Positions 1 to 8,888 of a stretch of DNA of 39,554 bases are shown here, piece by piece (within the stretch, counting starts at the first letter, position 1; each line of letters starts with the position of its first letter). Source of the stretch: an uncultured Lachnospiraceae bacterium (GTDB taxonomy: Bacteria; Bacillota; Clostridia; Lachnospirales; Lachnospiraceae); the NCBI GenBank assembly GCA_910579805.1, contig CAJTWM010000034.1, positions 1-39,554 of the forward strand, given 5' to 3'. The notes beneath the pieces are model-generated. The model saw only the letters and a program-made list of their open reading frames with translations, searched no databases and was not told the DNA's origin. The translations under genes and the position numbers were made by a program.

Positions 1-19
1 CATCTCCGTTTTTATTTCC

Positions 20-49
20 ATTATAACGGATAATGGAGCAGTTTGTTCA
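20..49 (-). promoter_or_regulatory. Candidate promoter leading out of the left edge
   Basis: On the minus strand a perfect TATAAT (20-25) lies 18 bp downstream of TGAACA (44-49), which matches four of six bases of TTGACA. It sits after the dacA-like gene and its terminator, so it would start the next transcription unit beyond the window. The -10 overlaps a perfect 7-bp inverted repeat (18-36, 5-nt loop), which could be an operator. Called on pattern alone. Confidence 0.4.
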
Positions 50-83
50 CATTTTATTTACTCATGCGTTTGTCGTGCTGTAC

Positions 84-111
84 AAAACATTCCGGACTAT
101 GGGAATGTCTT
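84..111 (-). terminator. Weak intrinsic terminator after the carboxypeptidase gene
   Basis: The arms ACATTCC and GGAATGT (87-93 and 102-108) enclose an 8-nt loop and are followed on the minus strand by TTTTG. G-U and A-U pairs can lengthen the stem to about 10 bp. It lies about 10 nt past the stop codon of the last gene in the cluster. The short U tract makes it a weak example. Confidence 0.5.
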
Positions 112-121
112 TTCAAACACA

Positions 122-1096
122 CTAATAAATACTGCCAAGCAGAGCCGACATCCCTTCATATAACCGTTCAACGGTTTCTGCCCGCATGATAATGGAAATG
201 TAAGAATTTCCGGAAGTATCTTTTGATAAAAGAACAAGGCACTTTTTAGCCGCGTTCGTCGTCCCTGTCTTACCGCCTATGACTGTGATATTTTCAGGCG
301 TCGGACAGGTGCCTTTTAAATAACGGTTCGTCGTCCCGATCGATACTTCTTTGGGATTACCTGACGAATCATAATAAGTAGTGTCGTACGACATCATATG
401 TATAATCTCTGTAAACATATCGTATTTGACGGCTTCATTAAAGATCAGATACATATCATATGCCGTCACATAGTGATTGTCATCGGATAGTCCGTGAGGA
501 TTGACAAAATTACTGTTAGTTGCACCTAATTCCTTTGCCTCTTTATTCATCAGATCGGCAAAGCCTTCTACGGAACCTCCGATATGTTCGGCGATCATAA
601 CGGCAACGTCGTTTGCCGAATATAGAAGAAGGATATGGAGAGCCTGAACCAACGTCATGGTATCTCCCGGCTTGATGCCGCAAAGCTGTGCCCCCGCTTC
701 CGTAATGATCACATGTTCGGAAGCAGTCAGCGTATCTTCCAGATTTCCGTATTTTAAAGCTACTAAAGCGGTCATTACCTTTGTCAGGCTGGCCGGATAT
801 AATTTTTCATATACATTTTTTGCGTAAAGCACCTCTGAACTGTTCACTTTAAACAAAGCGGCAGCGCTGATATCGGTCATATCTATCTCATCGGATAGAA
901 CATCCTGACTTACGACGCACAGATCCGAGGCAAACGCCGTAGCCGTATCAAAGGATCCGGCGTTTACGATCCTGTAACTGCTTACGGAGCAATCAGGATC
1001 GTATGAAAACGTATAGGATACTTTTCCACAGCCTGTAAGCAACAGACATAAGAGCGTCAGGGCTATGCACTTTTTTACTTTATTTATACATCTCAC
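122..1096 (-). CDS. D-alanyl-D-alanine carboxypeptidase, lipoprotein
   Basis: A serine DD-peptidase (peptidase S11 family) that trims the terminal D-Ala from peptidoglycan stem peptides outside the membrane. The 324-residue product has a lipoprotein signal with lipobox LTGC (lipidated Cys23). All three penicillin-binding motifs are present: SLTK (103-106, nucleophile Ser103), SAN (160-162) and KTG (276-278). The S11 C-terminal beta domain seems absent, since the protein ends about 45 residues after KTG. The start is a GTG at 1096, inside the last codons of mgsA (17-nt overlap); no later start would keep the signal peptide. Last gene of the shape and division cluster, so probably co-transcribed with rodA. 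The family is certain; whether it corresponds to DacA, DacB or DacF is not. Confidence 0.93.
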   Translation of the reverse strand: MRCINKVKKCIALTLLCLLLTGCGKVSYTFSYDPDCSVSSYRIVNAGSFDTATAFASDLCVVSQDVLSDEIDMTDISAAALFKVNSSEVLYAKNVYEKLYPASLTKVMTALVALKYGNLEDTLTASEHVIITEAGAQLCGIKPGDTMTLVQALHILLLYSANDVAVMIAEHIGGSVEGFADLMNKEAKELGATNSNFVNPHGLSDDNHYVTAYDMYLIFNEAVKYDMFTEIIHMMSYDTTYYDSSGNPKEVSIGTTNRYLKGTCPTPENITVIGGKTGTTNAAKKCLVLLSKDTSGNSYISIIMRAETVERLYEGMSALLGSIY

Positions 1097-1475
1097 GCCA
1101 CTCTAAATCTCCTCTGTCCAATGATTTGATTAATAACTCTGCGGAAGCTAAGTTGGTTGCCAGCGGAATATTATGCATATCGCAAAGCTTTACCACATTA
1201 TTGACATCCGGTTCATGCGATTTTGCATTTAACGGATCTCTTAAAAAAATAACCAGATCGATCTGATTGTGCTCTATCTGCGCACCGATCTGCTGCTCTC
1301 CCCCCAAATGTCCGGCTAGATGCTTATGAATATTAAGATTGGTAACCTCTTCGATCAATCTTCCTGTCGTACCTGTAGCATAAAGCTCGTTTTTGCTTAA
1401 AATTCCCCTGTAAGCAATACAAAAATTCTGCATTAATTTTTTCTTAGCATCATGAGCAATTAACGCGATGTTCAT
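1080..1475 (-). CDS. mgsA: Methylglyoxal synthase
   Basis: Converts dihydroxyacetone phosphate to methylglyoxal and phosphate, a cytosolic bypass of lower glycolysis that relieves phosphate limitation. At 131 residues it covers the whole MGS fold: His8-Asp9 near the N terminus, TGTTG (34-38), RDPL (79-82), HEPD (87-90) and IPLATN (103-108). The motif usually written GGDQQ reads GGEQQ (58-62), so the residue equivalent to E. coli Asp71, the proposed catalytic base, is Glu60; the codon is GAG on the minus strand. The other conserved Asp and His positions are kept. Directly downstream of rodA (14-bp gap). Identity is secure; catalytic efficiency is open because of the substitution. Confidence 0.95.
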   Translation of the reverse strand: MNIALIAHDAKKKLMQNFCIAYRGILSKNELYATGTTGRLIEEVTNLNIHKHLAGHLGGEQQIGAQIEHNQIDLVIFLRDPLNAKSHEPDVNNVVKLCDMHNIPLATNLASAELLIKSLDRGDLEWREMYK

Positions 1476-1489
1476 AGTTCGGCCCTCTC

Positions 1490-2626
1490 TTACTTAAAAT
1501 TTTTCCCCTGCAACCGGACGTTCAAAACAAATCCCATCCCCATAAAGAGACTTAACAAAGAGGTCAGCCCATAACTGACAAAAGGTAGCGGGATACCCGT
1601 ATTGGGCAGTAAACCCGTTGCAACGGAAATATTTATAAACCCCTGGAAACCAACCCATGCCGCCATTGCAGAAGCAATGATCGCTCCCGCAAGATCTTTT
1701 GATTTTTTGGCAATCAGCATACATTCCAATGTGATGAGTATCAGCAATCCGATCACGACACATCCGCCTACGAATCCGAATTCTTCACCGATAACGGCAA
1801 AAATAAAGTCCGTCTGTGCTTCCGAAATAAAGTTTCCGTTTTTTACGGAACTGATCACGTTTGTCTTATATCCTTTTCCCATCAATTGTCCCGAACCGAT
1901 CGCTGTCATGGAGTTAACCGTCTGATAGGCAATGGAATTTGCATATTCCTCCGGATGAAGCCAGGCCAAAACCCTTAATCTATGGTAAGGCTTGATGATC
2001 TCCATATTGATCAATATGTTAGTCTCGATCGGTTGAAGAATAAGAGAAAATACGATCACAAGCGACGGTATCGCTACCGCCAACGCCCCTATCACGAGCT
2101 TATAACTGATCCCTCCGACAAACATAATCACACAGAACAACAAAAAGAACATGATGCTTGTCGACATATCCGGCTGTAGATAAATAAGCAGCAGCGGCGG
2201 TAAAAACAAAATGATACACAGCATGATATATTTGAATGTATTTAGTTGTTCCCTATGTATCATAATAAACTGTGCGAAAAATAAAATCAATATGATTTTC
2301 GCACTTTCTGAAGGCTGAAAGCGAAATCCGAATAAATCCAGCCATCTTTGAGAACCGTTTGCATCATGGCCGAAGATAGGGAGTTTGATCAGTGCAAGCA
2401 ATATCAGATTTGCAACATACATAGGCCAGTATAATTTCAAGATCACATTATAGTCTAAAAAAGAAATGACGACCATCAAAAAAACACCTGCGATCAGCCC
2501 CAGAATCTGTTTGTTTTGAAAAGTTTCTCTGGCGCTGCCGATCGCAATGACGCCGATTACTGCCAAAGCTACTACCATTATGATCAATTTGATATCGTAG
2601 TCGCGTATCCGATATTGTTTATGCAC
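1490..2626 (-). CDS. rodA: Rod shape-determining SEDS glycosyltransferase RodA
   Basis: Polymerises lipid II into glycan strands in the elongation machinery, paired with the class B PBP2 encoded further upstream in the same cluster. The 378-residue protein is hydrophobic throughout with about ten membrane segments. It carries the SEDS signatures GSQRWLDL followed by FQPSESAK, then AIGSGQLMGKG and FAVIGEEFGF in the second half. The start is a GTG with SD AGAGGAGA about 5 nt upstream. FtsW is the alternative family member, but the setting with mreBCD and PBP2 favours RodA. It follows minE after 53 bp. Confidence 0.95.
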   Translation of the reverse strand: MHKQYRIRDYDIKLIIMVVALAVIGVIAIGSARETFQNKQILGLIAGVFLMVVISFLDYNVILKLYWPMYVANLILLALIKLPIFGHDANGSQRWLDLFGFRFQPSESAKIILILFFAQFIMIHREQLNTFKYIMLCIILFLPPLLLIYLQPDMSTSIMFFLLFCVIMFVGGISYKLVIGALAVAIPSLVIVFSLILQPIETNILINMEIIKPYHRLRVLAWLHPEEYANSIAYQTVNSMTAIGSGQLMGKGYKTNVISSVKNGNFISEAQTDFIFAVIGEEFGFVGGCVVIGLLILITLECMLIAKKSKDLAGAIIASAMAAWVGFQGFINISVATGLLPNTGIPLPFVSYGLTSLLSLFMGMGFVLNVRLQGKNFK

Positions 2627-2679
2627 GTTTCTCTCCTCTCCGTCTTTTCAGAAAGCATAGAATCCTGAAAGACAGATCT

Positions 2680-2946
2680 TTACTGTTTCAGATCTAAAAT
2701 AGGGATATTGGCATAGAGCGCCGGATTTTTCATATTTCTTCCCTTATTTCCAGTTTTTGTGATCTGGATCTCCATACTTTTCGTATCGATCTTCATGTAT
2801 TTTGATATTACTTTCGCAATATCCGTTTTTATCATTTCCATCATCTCCGGCGAACAATTCGCCCGGTCGGAAATCAAAAGTATTTTCAGGCGGTCCTTTG
2901 CTACCTGCCTGGAACTCTTTCTGTAAAAGAATCTGCTTATCATCAT
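2680..2946 (-). CDS. minE: Cell division topological specificity factor MinE
   Basis: Stimulates MinD ATPase and makes the MinCD inhibitor oscillate, which restricts FtsZ rings to midcell. The 88-residue product has the expected layout: an N-terminal membrane-binding segment with Phe-Phe and basic residues (about 5-12), an anti-MinCD helix (AKDRLKILLISDR, about 16-28), and a C-terminal dimerisation domain ending in ALYANIPIL. A strong AAGGAGG lies 7 nt before the ATG. It is 12 bp downstream of minD, so translational coupling is likely. Having minE implies an oscillating Min system rather than one anchored only by DivIVA. Confidence 0.95.
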   Translation of the reverse strand: MMISRFFYRKSSRQVAKDRLKILLISDRANCSPEMMEMIKTDIAKVISKYMKIDTKSMEIQITKTGNKGRNMKNPALYANIPILDLKQ

Positions 2947-2958
2947 TTTGCCGCCTCC

Positions 2959-3750
2959 TTAATTTTTGTGAAAAATACCGGTTACCCTTGTCCAAAAAGA
3001 AATTCCTTTTTCAAATTCCATAAAAGGCACCTCCTGTCCAAGTACGCGGCAACATATGTTTTGATATGCCTTCCCTGCAAGCGTATTATTGCCTACGAGC
3101 GGTTCACCTTGATTTGTCGCGATCACTACATTTTCGTCATCAGGAACGATACCGATCAGTGGAATGGATAAAATATCAATCACGTCTGCCGAGGACATCA
3201 TATCTCCCCTGCGGACCATATCCACCCTGAGTCTGTTAATGATCAGATCGATCTTTTTGAATTCATTTGCTTCTAAAAGCCCTATGATCCTGTCCGCATC
3301 CCGTATCGCCGATACTTCGGGCGTCGTTACGACAAGCGCCCTGTCGGCGCCTGCAATCGCATTTTTAAATCCCTGTTCGATCCCGGCGGGACAATCCAGA
3401 ATTATGTAGTCAAAGCTTTGCTTTAAGTATTCAATAATCTTTATCATCTGTTCTTCGCGTACTGCCGATTTATCTTTTGTCTGAGCAGAGGGAAGCAGAT
3501 AAAGGCTGGGATGGCGCTTGTCCTTGATAAGGGCCTGTTTTACTCTGCAGTTTCCGTCTACCACGTCTACGAGATTGTAAACGATCCGGTTTTCCAACCC
3601 CATGACAACGTCCAAATTACGGAGCCCTATATCCGTATCGATCAGTACCACTTTCTTTCCCATTGCCGCAAGGCCTGTCCCTACATTTGCACTGGTCGTA
3701 GTTTTACCTACCCCTCCTTTTCCTGATGTGACAACGATTACTTCGCTCAT
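2959..3750 (-). CDS. minD: Septum site-determining ATPase MinD
   Basis: A ParA/MinD-type ATPase that binds the membrane when ATP-bound and recruits MinC. The 263-residue protein has the deviant Walker A KGGVGKTT (about 11-18), the switch I region DTDIGLRNLD (about 38-47) and the Walker B segment YIILDCPAGIE. The C terminus ends in a short amphipathic helix (FWTRVTGIFHK), the usual membrane-targeting sequence. SD GGAG precedes the ATG at good spacing. It lies between minC and minE in the standard order. Confidence 0.97.
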   Translation of the reverse strand: MSEVIVVTSGKGGVGKTTTSANVGTGLAAMGKKVVLIDTDIGLRNLDVVMGLENRIVYNLVDVVDGNCRVKQALIKDKRHPSLYLLPSAQTKDKSAVREEQMIKIIEYLKQSFDYIILDCPAGIEQGFKNAIAGADRALVVTTPEVSAIRDADRIIGLLEANEFKKIDLIINRLRVDMVRRGDMMSSADVIDILSIPLIGIVPDDENVVIATNQGEPLVGNNTLAGKAYQNICCRVLGQEVPFMEFEKGISFWTRVTGIFHKN

Positions 3751-3794
3751 TTACTATTGCTCCTTTCCAAAAGTTCAGATTCTTCCCTGAAGGA

Positions 3795-4469
3795 TCAAGA
3801 GATCTCATCCAGTAATTCTTTTGTAATCGGTTCAATAATTACCTTGTCATCCTTTACATAGGCAATTTTCGGCTGTACTTTCGGTTTGATTCCCCACCTG
3901 CTTTTGTTTTCTTTGTTTTTATATTTGAAATCACCGATGATCAATCTTTCCGGTGCCATTTCAAGCGCTGCAATAAAATGATTTTTGTCCCCGTTTCCTC
4001 CGGCGTAGGCCTCTCCGAAAAGACCTCCGAGAACAATGATGTCCTTTGTGGAAATAATAGCGGAGCCGGGATATACGTCCCCTAAAACTACGATACTGGA
4101 TTCTGTTTCCAATACCTGATGATTTTTTAAAGTTCCCCTGTAAAACTGGCCGCTGTTTTCCTCGTCCGCATAATCCTTTAGCTGCTGCACGGCTTTCACG
4201 AACTGCTGGTTCTTTTCCTCGTCTTTGCTCACGAGGCATACGATCTCGACGCTGCAGCTTTGTTCGATCGTATCCAATATCCTCATTTCTTCCGCTTCGG
4301 AAACCTTTCTGCCTTCTATGGACAACGCCATTTTTGCATTTTTGAAAAAATGGCTGGATTCGTTAAATTTGACGGCAATTTCTTTTATCAGGTCCTCAAA
4401 GCCCACGGTATCGTCCAGATAGATGGAAATACCGTTCTGATAACTTTTTAAGACAACCGCATTTTTCAC
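3795..4469 (-). CDS. minC: Septum site-determining protein MinC
   Basis: Inhibits FtsZ polymerisation when carried to the membrane by MinD. The 224-residue product has an N-terminal FtsZ-inhibitory domain and a C-terminal beta-helix with the repeated turns GDVYPGS, VLGGLFGEAYAG and MAPERLIIG, the MinD-binding part. An in-frame ATG at 4484 has no ribosome-binding site upstream. Codons 2-3 of that longer frame form GGAGG, 8 nt before a GTG at 4469, giving the N terminus VKNAVVLKS, which is where MinC proteins normally begin. I therefore chose the GTG. It follows the PBP2 gene by about 46 bp. Confidence 0.93.
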   Translation of the reverse strand: MKNAVVLKSYQNGISIYLDDTVGFEDLIKEIAVKFNESSHFFKNAKMALSIEGRKVSEAEEMRILDTIEQSCSVEIVCLVSKDEEKNQQFVKAVQQLKDYADEENSGQFYRGTLKNHQVLETESSIVVLGDVYPGSAIISTKDIIVLGGLFGEAYAGGNGDKNHFIAALEMAPERLIIGDFKYKNKENKSRWGIKPKVQPKIAYVKDDKVIIEPITKELLDEIS

Positions 4470-4515
4470 TTTCTGTTCCTCCATACTGTAAACGCTGTCT
4501 GTTCACGTCGTTTAA

Positions 4516-7422
4516 TTAGTCTCCTACACCGCTGACTGCCTCAATGTCAGCCGCTTCTCCCGTAACGATCTGTTCTCTCTCTTCCACGCCGCCATAATAA
4601 TATTTTACGACCTCTTTTGCGATCTGGGCGGCATAATCGGACGTATATCCATATGCCACACGGGCGGAAATTGCGATCTCCGGCGTCTCATAGGGGGCAA
4701 ACCCGACAAAAACGGCATGAGCCGCACGTCCCTTTTTCTCTTCCGCCGTTCCCGTCTTTCCGGCTACATGAACCGCCGTTTCTTCAAAATATGCCTTCCC
4801 TTCGACTACTTTACGCATTCCTGCATGGATTGCGTCCCAATAAGTATCCGGCATTTCGATCTCATTTCGTACTTCCGCGTGGTTTTCGTACAAAATGTCG
4901 CCGCTGCTTTCGGCGATATGGTCTATTAATGTAAGATTATAACACGTTCCGCGGTTTGCTACCGCTGTAACATATCGCGCAAGTCCGACAGTGGTATATC
5001 CGCTGTTACCCTGACCGATGGCGGATCTGACGGGATCCTGTGTCGAAACCTGCGGTGCGGATTCGTCGATTTCCACCCCCGAAGTTTCCGAAAGGCCATA
5101 TAGATCGGCATATTCCGCAAGCTTATTTAATCCTGCTTCCGTATTAAAATTGCCGTCCGGCAGCGTTCCTAACCGATAACCGACTTCATAAAAGTAACAG
5201 TTGCAGGAACGTTGTATGGCTCCGGTAATATCCAGATTTCCGTGGCTGGAAGGATACACATGGCATCTTGGCGACAAGGGAGTGATCTTGTCGAAAATAC
5301 CGGTACAGAGAACCTGCGTGGAAAGATCGATCTCGTTTTCCAAAAGCCCAGCGGTGGCGGAAACCATTTTAAAGGTGGAACCGGGTGCGGTCCTCTGCTG
5401 TGTGGCATAGTTTAAAAGCGGTCTGGACTCGTCATCCAAAAGCTGCGCAAAGTAATCCGCGTCCACGCCGTTTGCCATCCGGTTGTTGTCATATCCCGGA
5501 TAAGAAACCATGGCAAGTACTTTTCCGGTTTTGATATCCGTAAGGACGACAGAACCGGAATACGGATCCAATGCGAGCTGAGCGGGGGTGATGTCTAAAT
5601 TCGTGATCCGGTTGATCAGAAAATTATAAGGGGTAATCGTTCCGTTATAAAGCTTTTCTTCATCCTCTTCGTTCAGGCCGATCATGTTCTGCTCGCAGAG
5701 CAGCATACATACCTGCCTTCCGCTTATCACATCCGCTTTGATCATATATTTATAGATCTTTTTATAAAATTCAGAATTATGATCAATCCCTTCTATAATG
5801 TAATCTACGATCCGGTCATAAATTTCAACGGAATCAGAATAACGGCTTGACAGCTCCAGTTTTGAGACGTCGATCCAGTTTTGGGAAATAGCATACCGGA
5901 TATATTCGGAAAGGCTGATCGTCTCTTCTTCCCTCCATGCGATATAAGTGGCATCCGAAACATCCACCTCACTGCTTAAGATAATACCGTTATCGTTCAG
6001 CATAGTAGTAATATAGCTTTGATATACCTGATATTCCGTTTCCAGATTTTGATAAGGAGTCTCGTTTTCTATCAGTTCGGCTTTCAGTTTATTTAAAACG
6101 TTTTGCTTATATTCTTCGAACTGCAGATAGACCTGTTTTTCCGTTTCTCCGGCGTTTTCATCCGCAAACCGGGTAAAATCAATGACATTGTTATCAAACA
6201 GGGCGATATAAACGTCATAGATAGGAATCCGGATCTGATTGCTCTTGGTGTTTTCACCGGGGATAAATTCCTTAATATTGTCGATCTTATTAATTAAAAT
6301 TCCGGCGATCCGTTGTTCCAAAATGTCATAGATCGCTTTCTGCAGATTTTTGTCTAACGTCAGATAAACGTCTTTTCCGGCTACCGCTTCTACATAATCG
6401 CTGCTGTCGATCACTTTCCCCATATTATCCACATAGACCGTTTCGCTCCCCTTGATGCCCTGAAGCGTCAGTTCCATATAAGATTCGATGCCGGATTTTC
6501 CTACGATGTCGGACTGGCTGTAATGATGCTGTTCGGAAGGCGCGGCAGAGTGTTCCTTATCCTGTTCCTGCAGGCTGGCGAGTTCTTCCGTAGAGACTTT
6601 TCCGGTATATCCGATAATATGGCAGAAATATTCGCTGTCCACATATTTTCTGACCGTATCTTCCGCTATGGAAACGCCCTCCAACGTATTACTGTTTTCC
6701 AAAACGACGGCGACCGTTTCTTTGCTGACGTCCGTAGCGACCGTGGTTGCAATATATTTCTGATAACTGTTCAAATTCATGGCATATCGTATGATCAGGA
6801 TCTTTAACAGCTCGTCCTGCGTATATCCCATACCGACCTGAAAAGAGCTGCTGTCATCGGGATCCGTATAGTCTCCGATCCCGAATTTGTTCCTTCCTGC
6901 CAAAAATGCAACGACTTCCGCCGCCGTCGCCGTTTTTTCACTGTATTCCAGATCTTCCGTATGGGTATGCCCGTAAACGTCCGCAAGAAACCGGAGCAGG
7001 CGGCTGCCTTCTGCCGTAAAGGCAAATTCCCCGTCATTGTCGATCACAATATCGAAATCGCTGATCACGGCGTCGCCGTTTTTTTCAATCATTTTGATCA
7101 GACGGTATATGGTTTCGTTTAATTGCTCGTTTTTCGTTCTTCCGGAAGACTCGTATACGTCTTCGATGGTCACGGAATATGCCAGTTCGTTATAAGCAAG
7201 CAGTTCTCCGTTACGGTCGTAAATATTTCCTCTCGCAGCGGATACCGTCCGCTCTTTTTGTATTTTCAACTGGAAATTATTCAGATAATCCTCTCCGTTT
7301 ACGATCTGAAGCAAAAAAATACGGTAGACCAGTACGGAACCAAGAGAGAGAAATACGACTGCCATAATAATGATTCTGGAATTAATGCTGCCCAAAAGGC
7401 TGTCTTTTATTTTACTAAACAA
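4516..7422 (-). CDS. mrdA: Penicillin-binding protein 2 (class B transpeptidase), long form
   Basis: Cross-links peptidoglycan during elongation together with RodA. The product has 968 residues, about 300 more than E. coli PBP2 (633). There is one N-terminal membrane anchor (about 17-40), then the dimerisation/pedestal region, then a transpeptidase domain with STFK (682-685, Ser682), SCN (739-741) and KTG (889-891). Residues about 375-615 are an acidic, Tyr-rich insertion splitting the segment that normally joins LTLDKNLQKAI to the strand LTDIKTGKVLAMVSYPGYD. The start is a TTG at 7422 overlapping the mreD stop by 8 nt, with AAAGGAG 11 nt upstream. The C-terminal tail is acidic. The insertion may be common in Clostridia. 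Confidence 0.95.
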   Translation of the reverse strand: MFSKIKDSLLGSINSRIIIMAVVFLSLGSVLVYRIFLLQIVNGEDYLNNFQLKIQKERTVSAARGNIYDRNGELLAYNELAYSVTIEDVYESSGRTKNEQLNETIYRLIKMIEKNGDAVISDFDIVIDNDGEFAFTAEGSRLLRFLADVYGHTHTEDLEYSEKTATAAEVVAFLAGRNKFGIGDYTDPDDSSSFQVGMGYTQDELLKILIIRYAMNLNSYQKYIATTVATDVSKETVAVVLENSNTLEGVSIAEDTVRKYVDSEYFCHIIGYTGKVSTEELASLQEQDKEHSAAPSEQHHYSQSDIVGKSGIESYMELTLQGIKGSETVYVDNMGKVIDSSDYVEAVAGKDVYLTLDKNLQKAIYDILEQRIAGILINKIDNIKEFIPGENTKSNQIRIPIYDVYIALFDNNVIDFTRFADENAGETEKQVYLQFEEYKQNVLNKLKAELIENETPYQNLETEYQVYQSYITTMLNDNGIILSSEVDVSDATYIAWREEETISLSEYIRYAISQNWIDVSKLELSSRYSDSVEIYDRIVDYIIEGIDHNSEFYKKIYKYMIKADVISGRQVCMLLCEQNMIGLNEEDEEKLYNGTITPYNFLINRITNLDITPAQLALDPYSGSVVLTDIKTGKVLAMVSYPGYDNNRMANGVDADYFAQLLDDESRPLLNYATQQRTAPGSTFKMVSATAGLLENEIDLSTQVLCTGIFDKITPLSPRCHVYPSSHGNLDITGAIQRSCNCYFYEVGYRLGTLPDGNFNTEAGLNKLAEYADLYGLSETSGVEIDESAPQVSTQDPVRSAIGQGNSGYTTVGLARYVTAVANRGTCYNLTLIDHIAESSGDILYENHAEVRNEIEMPDTYWDAIHAGMRKVVEGKAYFEETAVHVAGKTGTAEEKKGRAAHAVFVGFAPYETPEIAISARVAYGYTSDYAAQIAKEVVKYYYGGVEEREQIVTGEAADIEAVSGVGD

Positions 7423-7933
7423 ATTTCTTTGCGCTCCTTTTTTCTTTGGATTCCAAATGATAATTGATCTTCAGGATGACCGGATACAAAAAGATAGTAA
7501 CGATCAGAGTATACACAACTTCGGGTATGATGATATGCAGAACATAATATCCAAAGTGGAGTCTTCCGCGCAGCAGAAACATAAACAGATAACAGATAAA
7601 GCCGTAAATGAAATCGCTGCATGTGATCAGGAACATTGGCATCTTAATATCTTCCGGATAAAACTGCCTTGCGAATTTACCGTTCGTATAACCGATATAC
7701 ATGAATACAAGCGCATAAAACCCGATCACATCCGAAAAAAAGATGTCTACTAAAAGCCCGCAGAAAAATCCGATGATAAGTCCTGTCTTTTCCCCTCTCA
7801 TAAATCCGAAAGAAGCCGTAAGCACGATAAGCAGATTAGGCACGATGCCGCCGAATGCCAATATGCGGAATACCGTACACTGGAGGACAAAACATATTAA
7901 TATCAAAACACCTGTTATGATACCGCGTTTCAT
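7415..7933 (-). CDS. mreD: Rod shape-determining protein MreD
   Basis: An integral membrane partner of MreC in the elongation complex. The 172-residue product is almost entirely hydrophobic with about five membrane helices and a short basic tail (ESKEKRSAKKFV), the typical MreD size and profile. Sequence conservation is weak in this family, so the call rests on topology plus position between mreC and PBP2. AAAGGAGAGG precedes the ATG. The 82-bp gap from mreC shows no convincing terminator or promoter. Confidence 0.9.
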   Translation of the reverse strand: MKRGIITGVLILICFVLQCTVFRILAFGGIVPNLLIVLTASFGFMRGEKTGLIIGFFCGLLVDIFFSDVIGFYALVFMYIGYTNGKFARQFYPEDIKMPMFLITCSDFIYGFICYLFMFLLRGRLHFGYYVLHIIIPEVVYTLIVTIFLYPVILKINYHLESKEKRSAKKFV

Positions 7934-8015
7934 TTGCTGCCTCTCCTTTCTAAAGATCTGTTAAGCACCCCGGTCATGCCCAAACGGCACGGTTTCCAAA
8001 ACGTACCTTTCCGGT

Positions 8016-8888
8016 TTACTCTTCCTCCACAGTCTGTTTTAACTGTGTAATGACCAAAACTTCTTCCAAATGTTCAAAATCCACGGCAGGGGTAAGCCAG
8101 CCGGATTTTGTCAGATTGTTGGAGTCTTCGGAAATACTGCTGATATATCCGATCAGGATTCCCGGCAGATATTTGTCGCTGATGGAAGAAGTGACGATCT
8201 TGTCTCCTTCTACCACCTTATTTTCTTCGTCGATCAGTTGGATGAAAGAAATGACGCCCTCTTTCATCAGTTCCAAATTACCCGAAACGATCAGATCATC
8301 CGAGGTGGACAATACTTTGCCGCTGACGTTGATATTATCCGAAATAATGGAAGTCACTTTTGCCCAGTTTGGTCCTACGTCCACAACGATCCCAACCAGT
8401 CCGGAACCGGCCATGACGTTCATATTTTCGGAGATCCCGTCTTCATACCCTTTATCGATCACAAAAGAAGCGTACCAGTTTCCGGCGTCCCTTGCTATGA
8501 TCCTTGCGCCGATCTTGTCGTACTCATCGTACTGGGAATCCAGCTGATACAGTTCCCGCAGATTATTCAGCTCGTACTTGTCCTGCTGCAGTCCGGTGAT
8601 CTCTATTGTCAGATCGTCGATCTGCTGTTTTAATTTTTCATTTTCCGCCAACAGATCCCTGATCTCCACAAGCTCTTCTTTTCTGTCGTTCAGCCAGCTT
8701 CCGATCTTACTGAGCCCGTCCTGAAAAGGGACTACGACATAACCGGCAACGGTTCCCAAAGGACCGCTGAATATTGTCGTATTAAATGTCAGCACTACAA
8801 GCAAAAGACATACTATTGTTAAAATAAAAAGGAGATATTTACTCGGCAAAGTAAATTTCTCTCCTTTTCTCTTCAATACCGGACTCAT
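8016..8888 (-). CDS. mreC: Rod shape-determining protein MreC
   Basis: A bitopic protein linking cytosolic MreB to extracytoplasmic PBP2. The 290-residue product has a short basic cytosolic start, one membrane helix (about 18-38), a coiled coil (about 78-118, rich in Glu, Leu, Gln and Lys) and a C-terminal beta-barrel region with the family segments ARIIARDAGNWYASFVID, VMAGSGLVGIV and LPGILIGYI. The ATG follows the mreB stop with no intervening base, so translation is probably coupled. The tail is acidic. Confidence 0.95.
   Translation of the reverse strand: MSPVLKRKGEKFTLPSKYLLFILTIVCLLLVVLTFNTTIFSGPLGTVAGYVVVPFQDGLSKIGSWLNDRKEELVEIRDLLAENEKLKQQIDDLTIEITGLQQDKYELNNLRELYQLDSQYDEYDKIGARIIARDAGNWYASFVIDKGYEDGISENMNVMAGSGLVGIVVDVGPNWAKVTSIISDNINVSGKVLSTSDDLIVSGNLELMKEGVISFIQLIDEENKVVEGDKIVTSSISDKYLPGILIGYISSISEDSNNLTKSGWLTPAVDFEHLEEVLVITQLKQTVEEE

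Noticed and set aside
1602..1925. Long plus-strand open frames opposite rodA, mutL, proA and other genes
   Set aside because: They mirror strongly supported minus-strand genes, lack ribosome sites and show no recognisable domains.
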